Of a DNA stretch of 12,915 nucleotides, positions 1 to 7,542 are shown piece after piece. This DNA is from Lysobacteraceae bacterium (GTDB lineage: Bacteria > Pseudomonadota > Gammaproteobacteria > DSM-19610). The stretch is from assembly GCA_020201295.1 (NCBI GenBank), contig JAIVHA010000001.1, positions 1 through 12,915 on the forward strand, in the 5' to 3' direction. Below the pieces are notes generated by a model. It ran no database searches. It saw nothing but the letters and a program-made list of their open reading frames with translations, and was not told where the DNA came from. Position 1 is the first letter of the stretch. The number at the start of each line of letters is the position of its first letter. The translations under genes were made by a program, and so were the position numbers.

Positions 1-1063
1 GCAGCACACCGATGGCCAGGCCGAAGTTGATCGCCAGCATGACGCTGCCCTGCAGGGCGAGGGGATTGAGGCTGAACAGGCCGATCATCAGCACGCTGGT
101 ATGGCTGACCACGGCGAAGGCGAGCAGGCGGCGCAGGTTCACCTGCAGCAAGGCCATCAGGGCGGCATAGAAGACGCCGGCCACGGCGAAGCCCACCACG
201 TAGGGCTGCCATTGCATCACCGCCTCGGGCAGCAGCGGCAACACGAAACGCAATAGTCCGTACACGCCCACCTTGAGCCCCAGCAGCAGTACCCCGGCAC
301 TGGCCACGGTGCCGTGTTCCGCCATCAGCGGCAGCCAGCCATGCAGGGGAAACAGCGGGGTGCGGATGGCCAGTGCGTAGAACAGCAGGAAGAACACCAC
401 GGTCTGCAGGCCGTCGGGCGGGCGGGTCCGCAGCAGGTCGGCAAGGTCGAAGGACCAGGTACCGGTCAGGTTGGCGTGGTTCCATCCCAGCAGGAACACC
501 CCCGCCAGCAGCAGTGCCAGGGCGGTGCCCATGAACTGCAGGTAGCGGCGCATGGCCAGGCTGTCGTTGCCGGAGGTGGCCCAGTGCCACAACAGGTAGG
601 CGACCGCCAGCAGTTCGATCGCGAACAGCAGCGCGAAGGCCAGCAGGTTGCGGGTGGCGAACATGCCCATGAGGGCCGCCTGGATGGCGAAGATGGCGGC
701 CAGGTAGCGATGTGCCGGTTGCAACTGCCGTACCCGTCCGTAGAGGCCGACCATCAGCGCCAGCAGCGCGGTCAGCAGCATGAACAGCAGGCTCACCCCA
801 TCGATGGCCGCGTGGTAGTGCAGGGCGCCGGGCAGCACCACCTGCTCGGCCAGCTGCAGGGCACCCTGGCCGGGTTGGAAATGCCGCAGCATATCCAGGG
901 CCAGCAGCAGTTCGGCGCCCAGCAGCGCCAGGCCCACATGGGCCACGCCGGCATGGCGGCGCAACAGCAGCATCAGCACCAGGCCGAACAGGGGCAGCAA
1001 CTGCAGGCTACCCAGTACGGGATAGGCGGCCTGTGTGCTCCAGTGGATTTCGTCCAGCAGCAT
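1..1063 (-). CDS. Second NuoM-like proton-antiporter subunit of the dab cluster (3' end beyond window)
   Basis: Partial gene; the first 354 residues are visible and the reading frame is still open at the left edge. I translated it directly from the minus strand. It is very hydrophobic and carries NuoM-family landmarks: a helix with Glu150 (FAIELLAVAYLL), the TPLFPLHGWLP motif at about 235-245, and Lys264 in LLGLKVGVYGLLRF. These match the NuoM positions usually numbered Glu144, the PLHGWLP loop and Lys265 in E. coli. Several other proton-path positions are altered: the lysine before TPLFPLHGWLP is Arg234, the usual DLKR is NLRR (309-312), and the later conserved His is absent (NFGLA). It follows the NuoL-like stop by 12 bp with no clear Shine-Dalgarno sequence, so translational coupling is likely. 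By context it is an extra membrane subunit of the DabA complex. NuoN-like is an alternative name; NuoM fits the motifs better. Confidence 0.85.
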   Translation of the reverse strand, partial: MLLDEIHWSTQAAYPVLGSLQLLPLFGLVLMLLLRRHAGVAHVGLALLGAELLLALDMLRHFQPGQGALQLAEQVVLPGALHYHAAIDGVSLLFMLLTALLALMVGLYGRVRQLQPAHRYLAAIFAIQAALMGMFATRNLLAFALLFAIELLAVAYLLWHWATSGNDSLAMRRYLQFMGTALALLLAGVFLLGWNHANLTGTWSFDLADLLRTRPPDGLQTVVFFLLFYALAIRTPLFPLHGWLPLMAEHGTVASAGVLLLGLKVGVYGLLRFVLPLLPEAVMQWQPYVVGFAVAGVFYAALMALLQVNLRRLLAFAVVSHTSVLMIGLFSLNPLALQGSVMLAINFGLAIGVL

Positions 1064-1075
1064 GATGGCGCGGCT

Positions 1076-2644
1076 TCAGAGAATCACGACAAAGGTGGCC
1101 AGGATGACCAGCAGCAGGTAACGCGGGTGGCTGAGCAGCCGCTCCACTTCCGTCAGGTAGGTGCCGAGGCGCTGGATCAGGCTCTGCAGGCCCTGTTCCC
1201 CGCCGCGCAGCACCAGCCGTTCCTCGAACCATTGCAGGCCACTGGCGATCCATTCCATCAGGTGGCCCGCGGCGCCGCGCGCGCGCCCCACGTCACCGGT
1301 GTCGCCGTCGAGCACGCCGCCCTTGAGCTGCTTGCGCTGTTCCCACTGGGCCAGGGACGACACCAGGCTGATGGAGGCGGGCAGGCCCACCATGCGGTTG
1401 ACCACGTGTTCGTCGAAGGCGCGCACGTCACGCGCCAGCGCCTGGGTAGGCCGCACCAGCAGCCAGTTGGCCAGGGGGTCGAGCCAGAAACGCTGCAGGG
1501 CGGCGGTGTGCAGCCAACGCCGGCCGCGCAGCCAGGCGGGTACCGGCCGCGTCGGGCGGTGCATCAGGTGCATCAAGGCCGGGGCACTGAGGAACTGGAA
1601 GGCGCGCCAGGCCGCATGCAGCACCAGGTGCCAGGCCGCCAGCTCGAACCAGCCGAGGCCGCAGGCCAGGAACATCAGGCCCACCTGGGCGCTGGTGGAG
1701 AACATCAGCACGCTTTTTACGTCGGTCTGCACCAGGCCGCCGAGGAAACCGTACAGGGCGGTGAGGCCGCCCACCAGCACCAGCAGGGCGAGCAGCACCG
1801 GGCTCTGCATCAGCAGGGGTTCGAGGCGGATCACCAGGTACACGCCGGCATGCACCATCAGCGCGCCGTAGAACAGGGCGCTGGAAGGGGTGGGGCCTTC
1901 CAGGGCGCGGGCGATCCAGGGCGCGAAGGGCACCTGGGCCGACTTGGCGAAGGCCGCCAGCAGGAAACCCGCCGCCACCAGGGCGGCGCTCAGCTGCCCC
2001 AGTTCGCCGGCGCCCCGGGCCAGGCCGTCCCATTCCAGCGTGCCCAGCAGGTGCAGGCACAGGAACAGGCCGAGCATGAAACCGGCATCGCCGATGCGGT
2101 TGCTGAGGAAGGCGCGGGTGGCATTGATGGTGGCCACCGGGCGCTGGTAGGCATAGGCGATCAACAGGTAGGAACTCACCCCCGCCAGTTCCCAGCCCAC
2201 GAAGGCCAGTGCGGCGTTGCCGGCCAGCACGATGAGCAGCATGGCGCCGGTGAACAGGGACAGGATCATGAAGAAGCGCTGGAAGCCGGCCTCGCGGTGC
2301 AGGTAGTTCACCGAGAAGCGGATGACCAGCAGGCCGATGAAGGCCACCAGGGTGGCCACCAGCAGGGCGTAGCCATCGAGGGCGAAACTCACCAGCACCT
2401 GGTACTCGCCACTGGCCAGCCACTGGCCCAGCACCACCTGGCCGGGCGCGGCGCCGGTCCACAGGGCCTGTACATCCAGCACCAGCAGGATCAGCAGCGC
2501 CAGCAGCGCGGTACCGCTGGCCACCCGCGCGGTGCCGCGTTCGCCGGCCTCGCCACGGTTGCGGCCCAGCAGCCAGCCGATACCGATCCAGCCCGCCGCC
2601 AGCCAGGGCAGCAGGGGTACCAGCCAGACCAGGGACTCAGCCAT
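1076..2644 (-). CDS. dabB: DabB-type NuoL-like proton-conducting membrane subunit
   Basis: A 522-residue polytopic membrane protein of the NuoL/MrpA (Proton_antipo_M) family. In known DAB systems DabB partners DabA and is thought to supply proton flow that drives inorganic carbon uptake. Visible landmarks are WELAGVSSYLLIAY (Glu152), NRIGDAGF (Asp186), FAKSAQVPFAPWI (Lys234), GPTPSSALFYGALMVHAGVYL (about 250-270) and DVKSVLMFSTSAQVG (Lys310). The HLVLHAAWRAF segment keeps both histidines (339, 343) but has Arg347 where NuoL usually has Lys. After about residue 360 the sequence turns polar and basic, and the helices that carry the FFSKDEI-type lysine of full NuoL are missing. A long amphipathic region and one final hydrophobic segment (509-522) end the protein. 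The length is near that I recall for DabB/NdhF proteins (about 500-550) and shorter than NuoL (about 610). The ATG is preceded by AGGAGG with 6-nt spacing and overlaps the dabA stop by 8 bp. Confidence 0.9.
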   Translation of the reverse strand: MAESLVWLVPLLPWLAAGWIGIGWLLGRNRGEAGERGTARVASGTALLALLILLVLDVQALWTGAAPGQVVLGQWLASGEYQVLVSFALDGYALLVATLVAFIGLLVIRFSVNYLHREAGFQRFFMILSLFTGAMLLIVLAGNAALAFVGWELAGVSSYLLIAYAYQRPVATINATRAFLSNRIGDAGFMLGLFLCLHLLGTLEWDGLARGAGELGQLSAALVAAGFLLAAFAKSAQVPFAPWIARALEGPTPSSALFYGALMVHAGVYLVIRLEPLLMQSPVLLALLVLVGGLTALYGFLGGLVQTDVKSVLMFSTSAQVGLMFLACGLGWFELAAWHLVLHAAWRAFQFLSAPALMHLMHRPTRPVPAWLRGRRWLHTAALQRFWLDPLANWLLVRPTQALARDVRAFDEHVVNRMVGLPASISLVSSLAQWEQRKQLKGGVLDGDTGDVGRARGAAGHLMEWIASGLQWFEERLVLRGGEQGLQSLIQRLGTYLTEVERLLSHPRYLLLVILATFVVIL

Positions 2645-5600
2645 GACGGGCCTCCTGGCTGATCAGCGCCGGTGGCAGGGGTTTGCTGTGACCGGTGAAC
2701 CAGTCCGTCGAGCAGGCCACCTGCGCCGGGGCTTGCGCATCAGCCTCCCAGGGCAGGAAGCCGCGCTCGGGGTCGAAGACCTGAATGGCATCGCTGTCCG
2801 GGTCCTTGGCGCTGAGCAGCAGCCAGCCCTTGCCGATCAGCTGCTGCAAGGGCGGCTGGCGCTGGTAGATGGCGGTGAGCGTCTCGATCTTCGCCTCCAC
2901 CAGTACCTGCAGGCGCATGGCCTCGTGGATCTCGATCATCTGCCGGGGCAGGCCGGTGCGCAGGTCACCGGCAGTACCGTCCATCACCCCGAACAGTCCG
3001 GTGACGTTGTGGGTGACCTTGGAACCGCAGCCATACTGCTCGTTGTTCACAGTGGAGAAGTAGTACTCCAGGTTGATGCCCGCGCCCACCGGTCCCGCGG
3101 CCAGCAGGATGGCCTCCAGCACCTGGCCCTCGGGGTCCTTGGTGGGGTCGTAGGAGATCAGGAACACGCGCCGGTCCCAGAAGGCGCCCTGGCTGATGGC
3201 GCGGCGGCCGATGAAGGCGGCGGCGTTGGTGGCGTGGCCCAGTTCCGGGCGCGCCTGGCTGAAGTCCAGGCTGCGGCCGCGCATGTGGTGGGCCGCCTGT
3301 TGCGGCGCCGGGTCACGGGGCGCCGAGGCCAGCCGCCGGCAGCGTTCCCGGGCGGAGGCCACGCTGGCCGTCCGCAGGGCCTGGCGCAGTTCCTCCCAGG
3401 CGCCACGCAGGGCCGCGGGGATGAGATCGCTGTCGTACCATTCGATGGCCTCGTCGGCGGTGTTGTGCTCGGCGCCCAGGAACCAGGTGTCGGCGGGGAT
3501 GCACCAGCCGCGCCCGGCGAGCATGGCGCGCACCTCGGGACGGTTGGCCATGGCGGCGAACACGCGCGCGTTGGGGCCACCGTGACGGCCGCTGCAGGCG
3601 CCGCAGTCGTAGGCGGCGAGGTGCGGGTTGTTCTGGCTCATGGAGCCATGGCCCATCATCACCACCAGCGGCGCCAGTTCGTCGGCCAGGCCCACGGTGC
3701 GCAGGAAGCCTTCCACCCGATCGGCCTGCTCCGGCGTGGTGAAACCGAGGCGGGGATGCTCCGGCGTGGCGGGGCGCGCCTCGCGCGCCTCGATGGCGAC
3801 CTCGGTGGGCACCAGGACATCGAAGCGTTCGCGCAGGCGCGCCAGCCGGTGGCCGAAGGCCACGGGAGCGAAGGTCTTCAGGGCCAGCGTCACCAGCGCG
3901 CCCGGCGCCGCCAGGGCGACCAGCAGGGCGCTGGACAGCAGGTTGCGGCGTGTCTCCTGGAACAGCAGGTCCTGCACGCGCAGGCGCCAGCCGCGCCGCG
4001 CGCGGTGCCGTTGCAGCCCCGGTTCGTGCCCCGCGCGCACGGTTTCGTGGATCTCGTGGGACGGCGTCACCACCACCGGGCAGAGGGCCGAGACCTTTTC
4101 ATCGTCCAGGCCGCGCCAGTAGATGGGCACGCCGAAGAAACCCGCAGCGCCGAGGGTCTCGATGTTGGGGTTGAGTTCCTCGAGGTGGCGGCGGATGCCT
4201 TCCTCGCGGTCGTCCATGCAGAACACCAGCTGGGCATCGGGGCGGGTGTCGCGCCGCGCCCAGCGGCCGCGGCCATGGTTGTGCACCAGGGCATTGAACA
4301 ACTCGTCGCGGTAGTGGATCTCGTAGGCGCGCAGCCAGATAAAGCCCCGGCGTTGCGTATCGAGGCTGTCCAGGCACTGGAACAGGCCGCGGATGGCGTT
4401 CGCGTCCAGGGCGCGCAGGTCGGCGCCGCACAGGCCCAGGTGCTGGCTCAGGCGGAACAGCCGCCAGGCGCTGCGGTACACCGTGTGGCCCTGCGGCTGG
4501 TCGGCGGCGGGGCTGCGCCGCCAGGTCCAGATCATCTGCGCGATGTGCTGCCATTGGGCGGCGTCCACCGGGTCCTCGCGGGAGCTGTTGACCAGGCGCT
4601 GGGCCAGGGTGGCGAGGTATTCCGGCAGGCGGTTGTTGAACAGGTGGTAGCGCACCAGGAACTCGGCGCGGTTTTCGCGGAAGTACCAGCGCAGCACGAA
4701 CAGGCTGGCCTCGATGCGCCACAGGTCGCGGCACAGGCGCTGGGCATACAGGCGTTCCAGCACCAGGCGCACCGCCAGGTAGTCCATCATGTCGACGGGG
4801 AAGTCCTGCCCCTCATAGCCGGGATGCAAGTGGCGCCACAGGAACATGCCGGACCAGCCGGGGATGTCCAGCGCCAGGCGCTGCAGGTAGGCGGTCCACT
4901 GCTCGCGCGGCAGGTCCAGCCAGCTCAGCTCGATGATCACCGCGTCGAGGGAGTCCTCCGGCAGGGCCTCCAGGCTTTCGCTGAGGTCCGCCAGGCCCTC
5001 CAGTATCCAGACGGGGTCGCGCTGGGCGCTCAGGCGCCAGGCCGTGTAGAAACCCTGTTCGCGATCGGGGCTGTGCCAGGCGGCCAGGCCCTGGTCCAGG
5101 TACAGGCCGAGGTGACGAATGAGTTGCGGCTGTACCTCTTCGAGCAGGTCGTGGCCGGTGAGCGCCTGCAGCGCGCCGCGCAGGGTCAGTTCGGGGCCGA
5201 TGCGGGCGAACAGTGCCGCGAACAGCTCATCCGCCTCCGTGGCCATGAGCCGGTTGACCACCGGCTGGCCGGCGCTCTCGCCGGTTTCGTCGGCCACCAC
5301 GCGGGACAGCATGCGTTCGGCCTGGTCCGGTGTCAGGTCGAGCAGGTCCTCGGGATGCAGGATGTAGTGCTGCAGACCGAGCCGTTCCAGGCAGGCGGAC
5401 CAGAGATCGGCGATGGCCGTGGCCTCGTCGCTGCCCGCCGCGCTCAGCAGCCGCGCGCGACTCTCCGCGTCCACGTCTTCCTGGAAGCGCTGGCCGGCCT
5501 GCAGTTCCTCCATCTGCCAGTGCAGCTGGGCCCCGCGGATGGGTCGGATGGGATGCACCAGCGCGGCGCGGTACAGGTCGCGCTTGCGGAACACCTGCTC

Positions 5601-5918
5601 CTGGACGCGGAACAGTTCTCCCTGGGCATCGAGCCCGGCATCGGCATCGAGGACCTGCAACAGGTCCTGGTCGCTGATGCGGCCCTCGCGATAGTACGCG
5701 CGATACTGTTCTTCGGGCAGATACCCATGGGCACCGGTGATGCGTTCCGCCTCGGCCAGGGCCTCGGGAAAGGGCAGGTGCTCGAAACCGTGCAGGGTAT
5801 TGTGGTGTACGAAATCCTGGATCGGCGCCTGGCCGGGCAGCACATGGTCGAGGTGGGCAATGGCGGAGCGCAGCCGCGCGCGCAGCTCGTCGTGGGTGAG
5901 GGCGGAGGTGGGCGCCAT
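2637..5918 (-). CDS. dabA: DabA, DUF2309 zinc-dependent inorganic carbon transporter subunit
   Basis: A 1093-residue protein of the DUF2309/UPF0753 family. In characterised DAB systems DabA is a beta-carbonic-anhydrase-like zinc protein that, with DabB at the membrane, captures CO2 as bicarbonate using proton motive force. The four expected zinc/active-site residues are visible: Cys567 and Asp569 in VFCMDDREEGIRRHLE, His757 in MMGHGSMSQNNPH, and Cys772 in DCGACSGRHGG. The His-to-Cys spacing of 15 matches the Halothiobacillus protein as I remember it (His524, Cys539). The pair lies about 200 residues later than in that shorter homologue, so this is the long form with an extended N-terminal part. 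There is no signal peptide; a hydrophobic stretch at about 660-685 may touch the membrane. The ATG is preceded by GGGAGGGAG overlapping the upstream stop region, and the 3' end overlaps dabB by 8 bp, as expected for a coupled operon. Confidence 0.95.
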   Translation of the reverse strand: MAPTSALTHDELRARLRSAIAHLDHVLPGQAPIQDFVHHNTLHGFEHLPFPEALAEAERITGAHGYLPEEQYRAYYREGRISDQDLLQVLDADAGLDAQGELFRVQEQVFRKRDLYRAALVHPIRPIRGAQLHWQMEELQAGQRFQEDVDAESRARLLSAAGSDEATAIADLWSACLERLGLQHYILHPEDLLDLTPDQAERMLSRVVADETGESAGQPVVNRLMATEADELFAALFARIGPELTLRGALQALTGHDLLEEVQPQLIRHLGLYLDQGLAAWHSPDREQGFYTAWRLSAQRDPVWILEGLADLSESLEALPEDSLDAVIIELSWLDLPREQWTAYLQRLALDIPGWSGMFLWRHLHPGYEGQDFPVDMMDYLAVRLVLERLYAQRLCRDLWRIEASLFVLRWYFRENRAEFLVRYHLFNNRLPEYLATLAQRLVNSSREDPVDAAQWQHIAQMIWTWRRSPAADQPQGHTVYRSAWRLFRLSQHLGLCGADLRALDANAIRGLFQCLDSLDTQRRGFIWLRAYEIHYRDELFNALVHNHGRGRWARRDTRPDAQLVFCMDDREEGIRRHLEELNPNIETLGAAGFFGVPIYWRGLDDEKVSALCPVVVTPSHEIHETVRAGHEPGLQRHRARRGWRLRVQDLLFQETRRNLLSSALLVALAAPGALVTLALKTFAPVAFGHRLARLRERFDVLVPTEVAIEAREARPATPEHPRLGFTTPEQADRVEGFLRTVGLADELAPLVVMMGHGSMSQNNPHLAAYDCGACSGRHGGPNARVFAAMANRPEVRAMLAGRGWCIPADTWFLGAEHNTADEAIEWYDSDLIPAALRGAWEELRQALRTASVASARERCRRLASAPRDPAPQQAAHHMRGRSLDFSQARPELGHATNAAAFIGRRAISQGAFWDRRVFLISYDPTKDPEGQVLEAILLAAGPVGAGINLEYYFSTVNNEQYGCGSKVTHNVTGLFGVMDGTAGDLRTGLPRQMIEIHEAMRLQVLVEAKIETLTAIYQRQPPLQQLIGKGWLLLSAKDPDSDAIQVFDPERGFLPWEADAQAPAQVACSTDWFTGHSKPLPPALISQEARHG

Positions 5919-5934
5919 GCGTCTCTCCCTCCCC

Positions 5935-7398
5935 TCAGTGCGCAGCGAACAGGGCGCTCAGCTGTGCCACGGAGGCGCCCATCAGGTTCAAGGTGGAGGA
6001 GGGGAATACGCCCAGTAACAGGATGCCGGCGCTCAGGACGCCGGCGGACAGCATTTCCGCGGGACGCAGGTCCTGCACTTCGCGCATCTGGGAACGCACC
6101 GGGCCGGTGAACAGGCGGCCCACGGTACGGATGGCGTAGGCGGCGCTGATGAGCACGCCGAGGCTGAGCAGCAGCATCAGCCAGCCCCAGCGCTCGAAGC
6201 CGCCGATCAGGGCATGCAGTTCGGCAACGAAGCCGGCGGTGCCGGGCATGCCCACGGCGCCGATGAAGGCCAGCACGGTGAAGAAGGCGAAGCGCGGCGT
6301 GGTCTGCACCAGCGAGCTGTAGTGGTTGATGTCGCGGGTATGGGTACGTTCGTAGAGCAGGCCGATGAGCAGGAACAGGCTGCCGGCCACCAGGCCGTGG
6401 GCCACCATCTGCATCATGGCGCCGGTGAGCCCAGCGGTGTTGAGAGCGGCGATGCCGAGCAGCACCACGCCCATGTGGCTCACGGAGGAGTAGGCGATCA
6501 TGCGCTTGAGGTCGGTCTGGCGCCAGGCCAGCAGGCCGCCGTAGATCAGGCTGAACAGAGCCAGTGCCGCCAGCAGGCCCTGCAGGGCCATCACCGCGGC
6601 GGGCAGCATGTCGGCGGCGCGGATCAAGCCGTAGGCACCCATCTTGAGCAGGATGCCCGAGAGCAGGATGCTGACCGGGCTGGGCGCCTCCACGTGGGCC
6701 AGGGGCAGCCAGCCATGCAGGGGGAAGATGGGCATCTTGACGCCGAAGCCGACCAGCAGGCCGAGGAAGATCAATACCTGGGTGTGCTCCGGCAGCAGCC
6801 GTCCGGCGGTGGCCAGGTCGGTCATGGCGAAGGAGTGGCCGGGGGTGGCGTCGAAGGCCACCAGCAGGCCGATGAGCATGAACACCGAACCGCCCATGGT
6901 ATAGAGCACGAAGTTCAGTGCGGCCTGCTGGCGCCGTGCACCGCCCCAGCGGCCGATGAGGAACAGCAGCGGGATCAGGGTCAGCTCCCAGAACACGTAG
7001 AACAGCGACCAGTCCTGGGCCATGAACACCCCGAGCATGGCCGATTCCAGCAGCAGCATCAGGGCGTAATAGCCCTTCACCCGCTCACGGATGCTGCTGG
7101 AGGCGAGCAGGGCAATGAAGCAGAGCAGGGTGGCCAGCAGCACCATGGGGAAGGAAAAGCCGTCCAGCCCCACCGAGTAGGCGCTGCCCAGGCGCGGGTT
7201 CCACTCCACCCATTCGGCGAACTGCAGGCCGGCCGTGCCGGTCTGGAAGCGGCCCAGCAGGCTCCAGGCCAGCAGGCCGGTGGCGCCCGAGGCCACCAGT
7301 GCCAGGCCGCGGATCAGTCGCTGCCGGCCACGCGGCAGCAGCGCGATCAGGATCGCGCCAAGCAGTGGCAGCAATAACAAAAGGCTGAGGATGCCCAT
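5935..7398 (-). CDS. NuoM-like proton-conducting subunit, first gene of the dab operon
   Basis: A complete 487-residue NuoM-type antiporter subunit with about 14 predictable hydrophobic segments and NuoM-typical length. The proton-path residues are intact: Glu138 in FYVFWELTLIPLLFLIGRWG, Lys221 in GFGVKMPIFPLHGWLPLAHVEAPSPVS, Lys252 in GILLKMGAYGLIR, Lys298 in DLKRMIAYSSVSHMG, His334 in MVAHGLVAGSLFLL, and Glu393 in GTAGFVAELHALIGGF. It is probably not part of respiratory complex I, because no nuoA-K genes adjoin it and it sits 16 bp upstream of dabA. I infer that it is a third kind of membrane partner for DabA that supplies a complete proton half-channel set. The start is supported by AGGA six nucleotides upstream of ATG and by the usual hydrophobic N-terminus (MGILSLLLLLPLLGAILIALLP). 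Confidence 0.92.
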   Translation of the reverse strand: MGILSLLLLLPLLGAILIALLPRGRQRLIRGLALVASGATGLLAWSLLGRFQTGTAGLQFAEWVEWNPRLGSAYSVGLDGFSFPMVLLATLLCFIALLASSSIRERVKGYYALMLLLESAMLGVFMAQDWSLFYVFWELTLIPLLFLIGRWGGARRQQAALNFVLYTMGGSVFMLIGLLVAFDATPGHSFAMTDLATAGRLLPEHTQVLIFLGLLVGFGVKMPIFPLHGWLPLAHVEAPSPVSILLSGILLKMGAYGLIRAADMLPAAVMALQGLLAALALFSLIYGGLLAWRQTDLKRMIAYSSVSHMGVVLLGIAALNTAGLTGAMMQMVAHGLVAGSLFLLIGLLYERTHTRDINHYSSLVQTTPRFAFFTVLAFIGAVGMPGTAGFVAELHALIGGFERWGWLMLLLSLGVLISAAYAIRTVGRLFTGPVRSQMREVQDLRPAEMLSAGVLSAGILLLGVFPSSTLNLMGASVAQLSALFAAH

Positions 7399-7423
7399 TC
7401 TGCTTCCTGTGGGGGGTGCTGGC

Positions 7424-7442
7424 CGGCGGATGAAAGCCGCCG
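7424..7442 (-). other. Small hairpin at the predicted dab transcription start
   Basis: CGGCGG (7424-7429) and CCGCCG (7437-7442) form a perfect 6-bp stem with a 7-nt loop. It adjoins the candidate -10 and would span the start site, so it may affect initiation or the 5' end of the message. It has no T-run on either side and is not an intrinsic terminator. Confidence 0.3.
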
Positions 7443-7451
7443 ATCATAGCA
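7443..7451 (-). promoter_or_regulatory. Candidate extended -10 promoter of the dab operon
   Basis: On the minus strand this reads TGCTATGAT, a TGn extended -10 with five of six matches to TATAAT. No good -35 is seen at 17 bp. It would start transcription near 7436, giving a leader of about 38 nt before the first ATG. It lies in the 144-bp gap downstream of the DUF3581 gene, the only sizeable gap before the operon. This is sequence pattern only. Confidence 0.4.
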
Positions 7452-7542
7452 TGAACCAGGGCCGGGAGGGCGCGGAGGAGACCGGGGTGTGCTTCAAGCC
7501 GTGGCGGCAACCGCGCCCCTGTGGACGCCCCGGTTCCGGTGA

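Noticed and set aside
314..2662. 782-codon plus-strand ORF opposite the NuoL-like and second NuoM-like genes
   Set aside because: It has extreme Gln, His and Gly content, no recognisable domain, and sits over two real antiporter-family genes on the other strand.
2532..6110. 1192-codon plus-strand ORF opposite dabA
   Set aside because: It lies antisense to dabA, whose product has intact family motifs. The translated sequence is Gln/His/Gly/Ala-rich low-complexity material typical of the opposite strand of GC-rich codons.
6214..7377. 387-codon plus-strand ORF opposite the first NuoM-like gene
   Set aside because: It has the same Gln/His/Glu-rich shadow composition and covers a NuoM-like gene with complete motifs.
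1..7398. Reading the cluster as part of a respiratory complex I (nuo) operon or a cyanobacterial-type NDH-1 CO2 uptake operon
   Set aside because: No nuoA-K or CupA-type gene is present, and the antiporter-like genes are tightly coupled to a DabA gene instead.
7399..7542. Riboswitch or terminator in the gap before the dab operon
   Set aside because: Only a 6-bp hairpin is visible. There is no conserved riboswitch core that I recognise and no stem followed by T-run.
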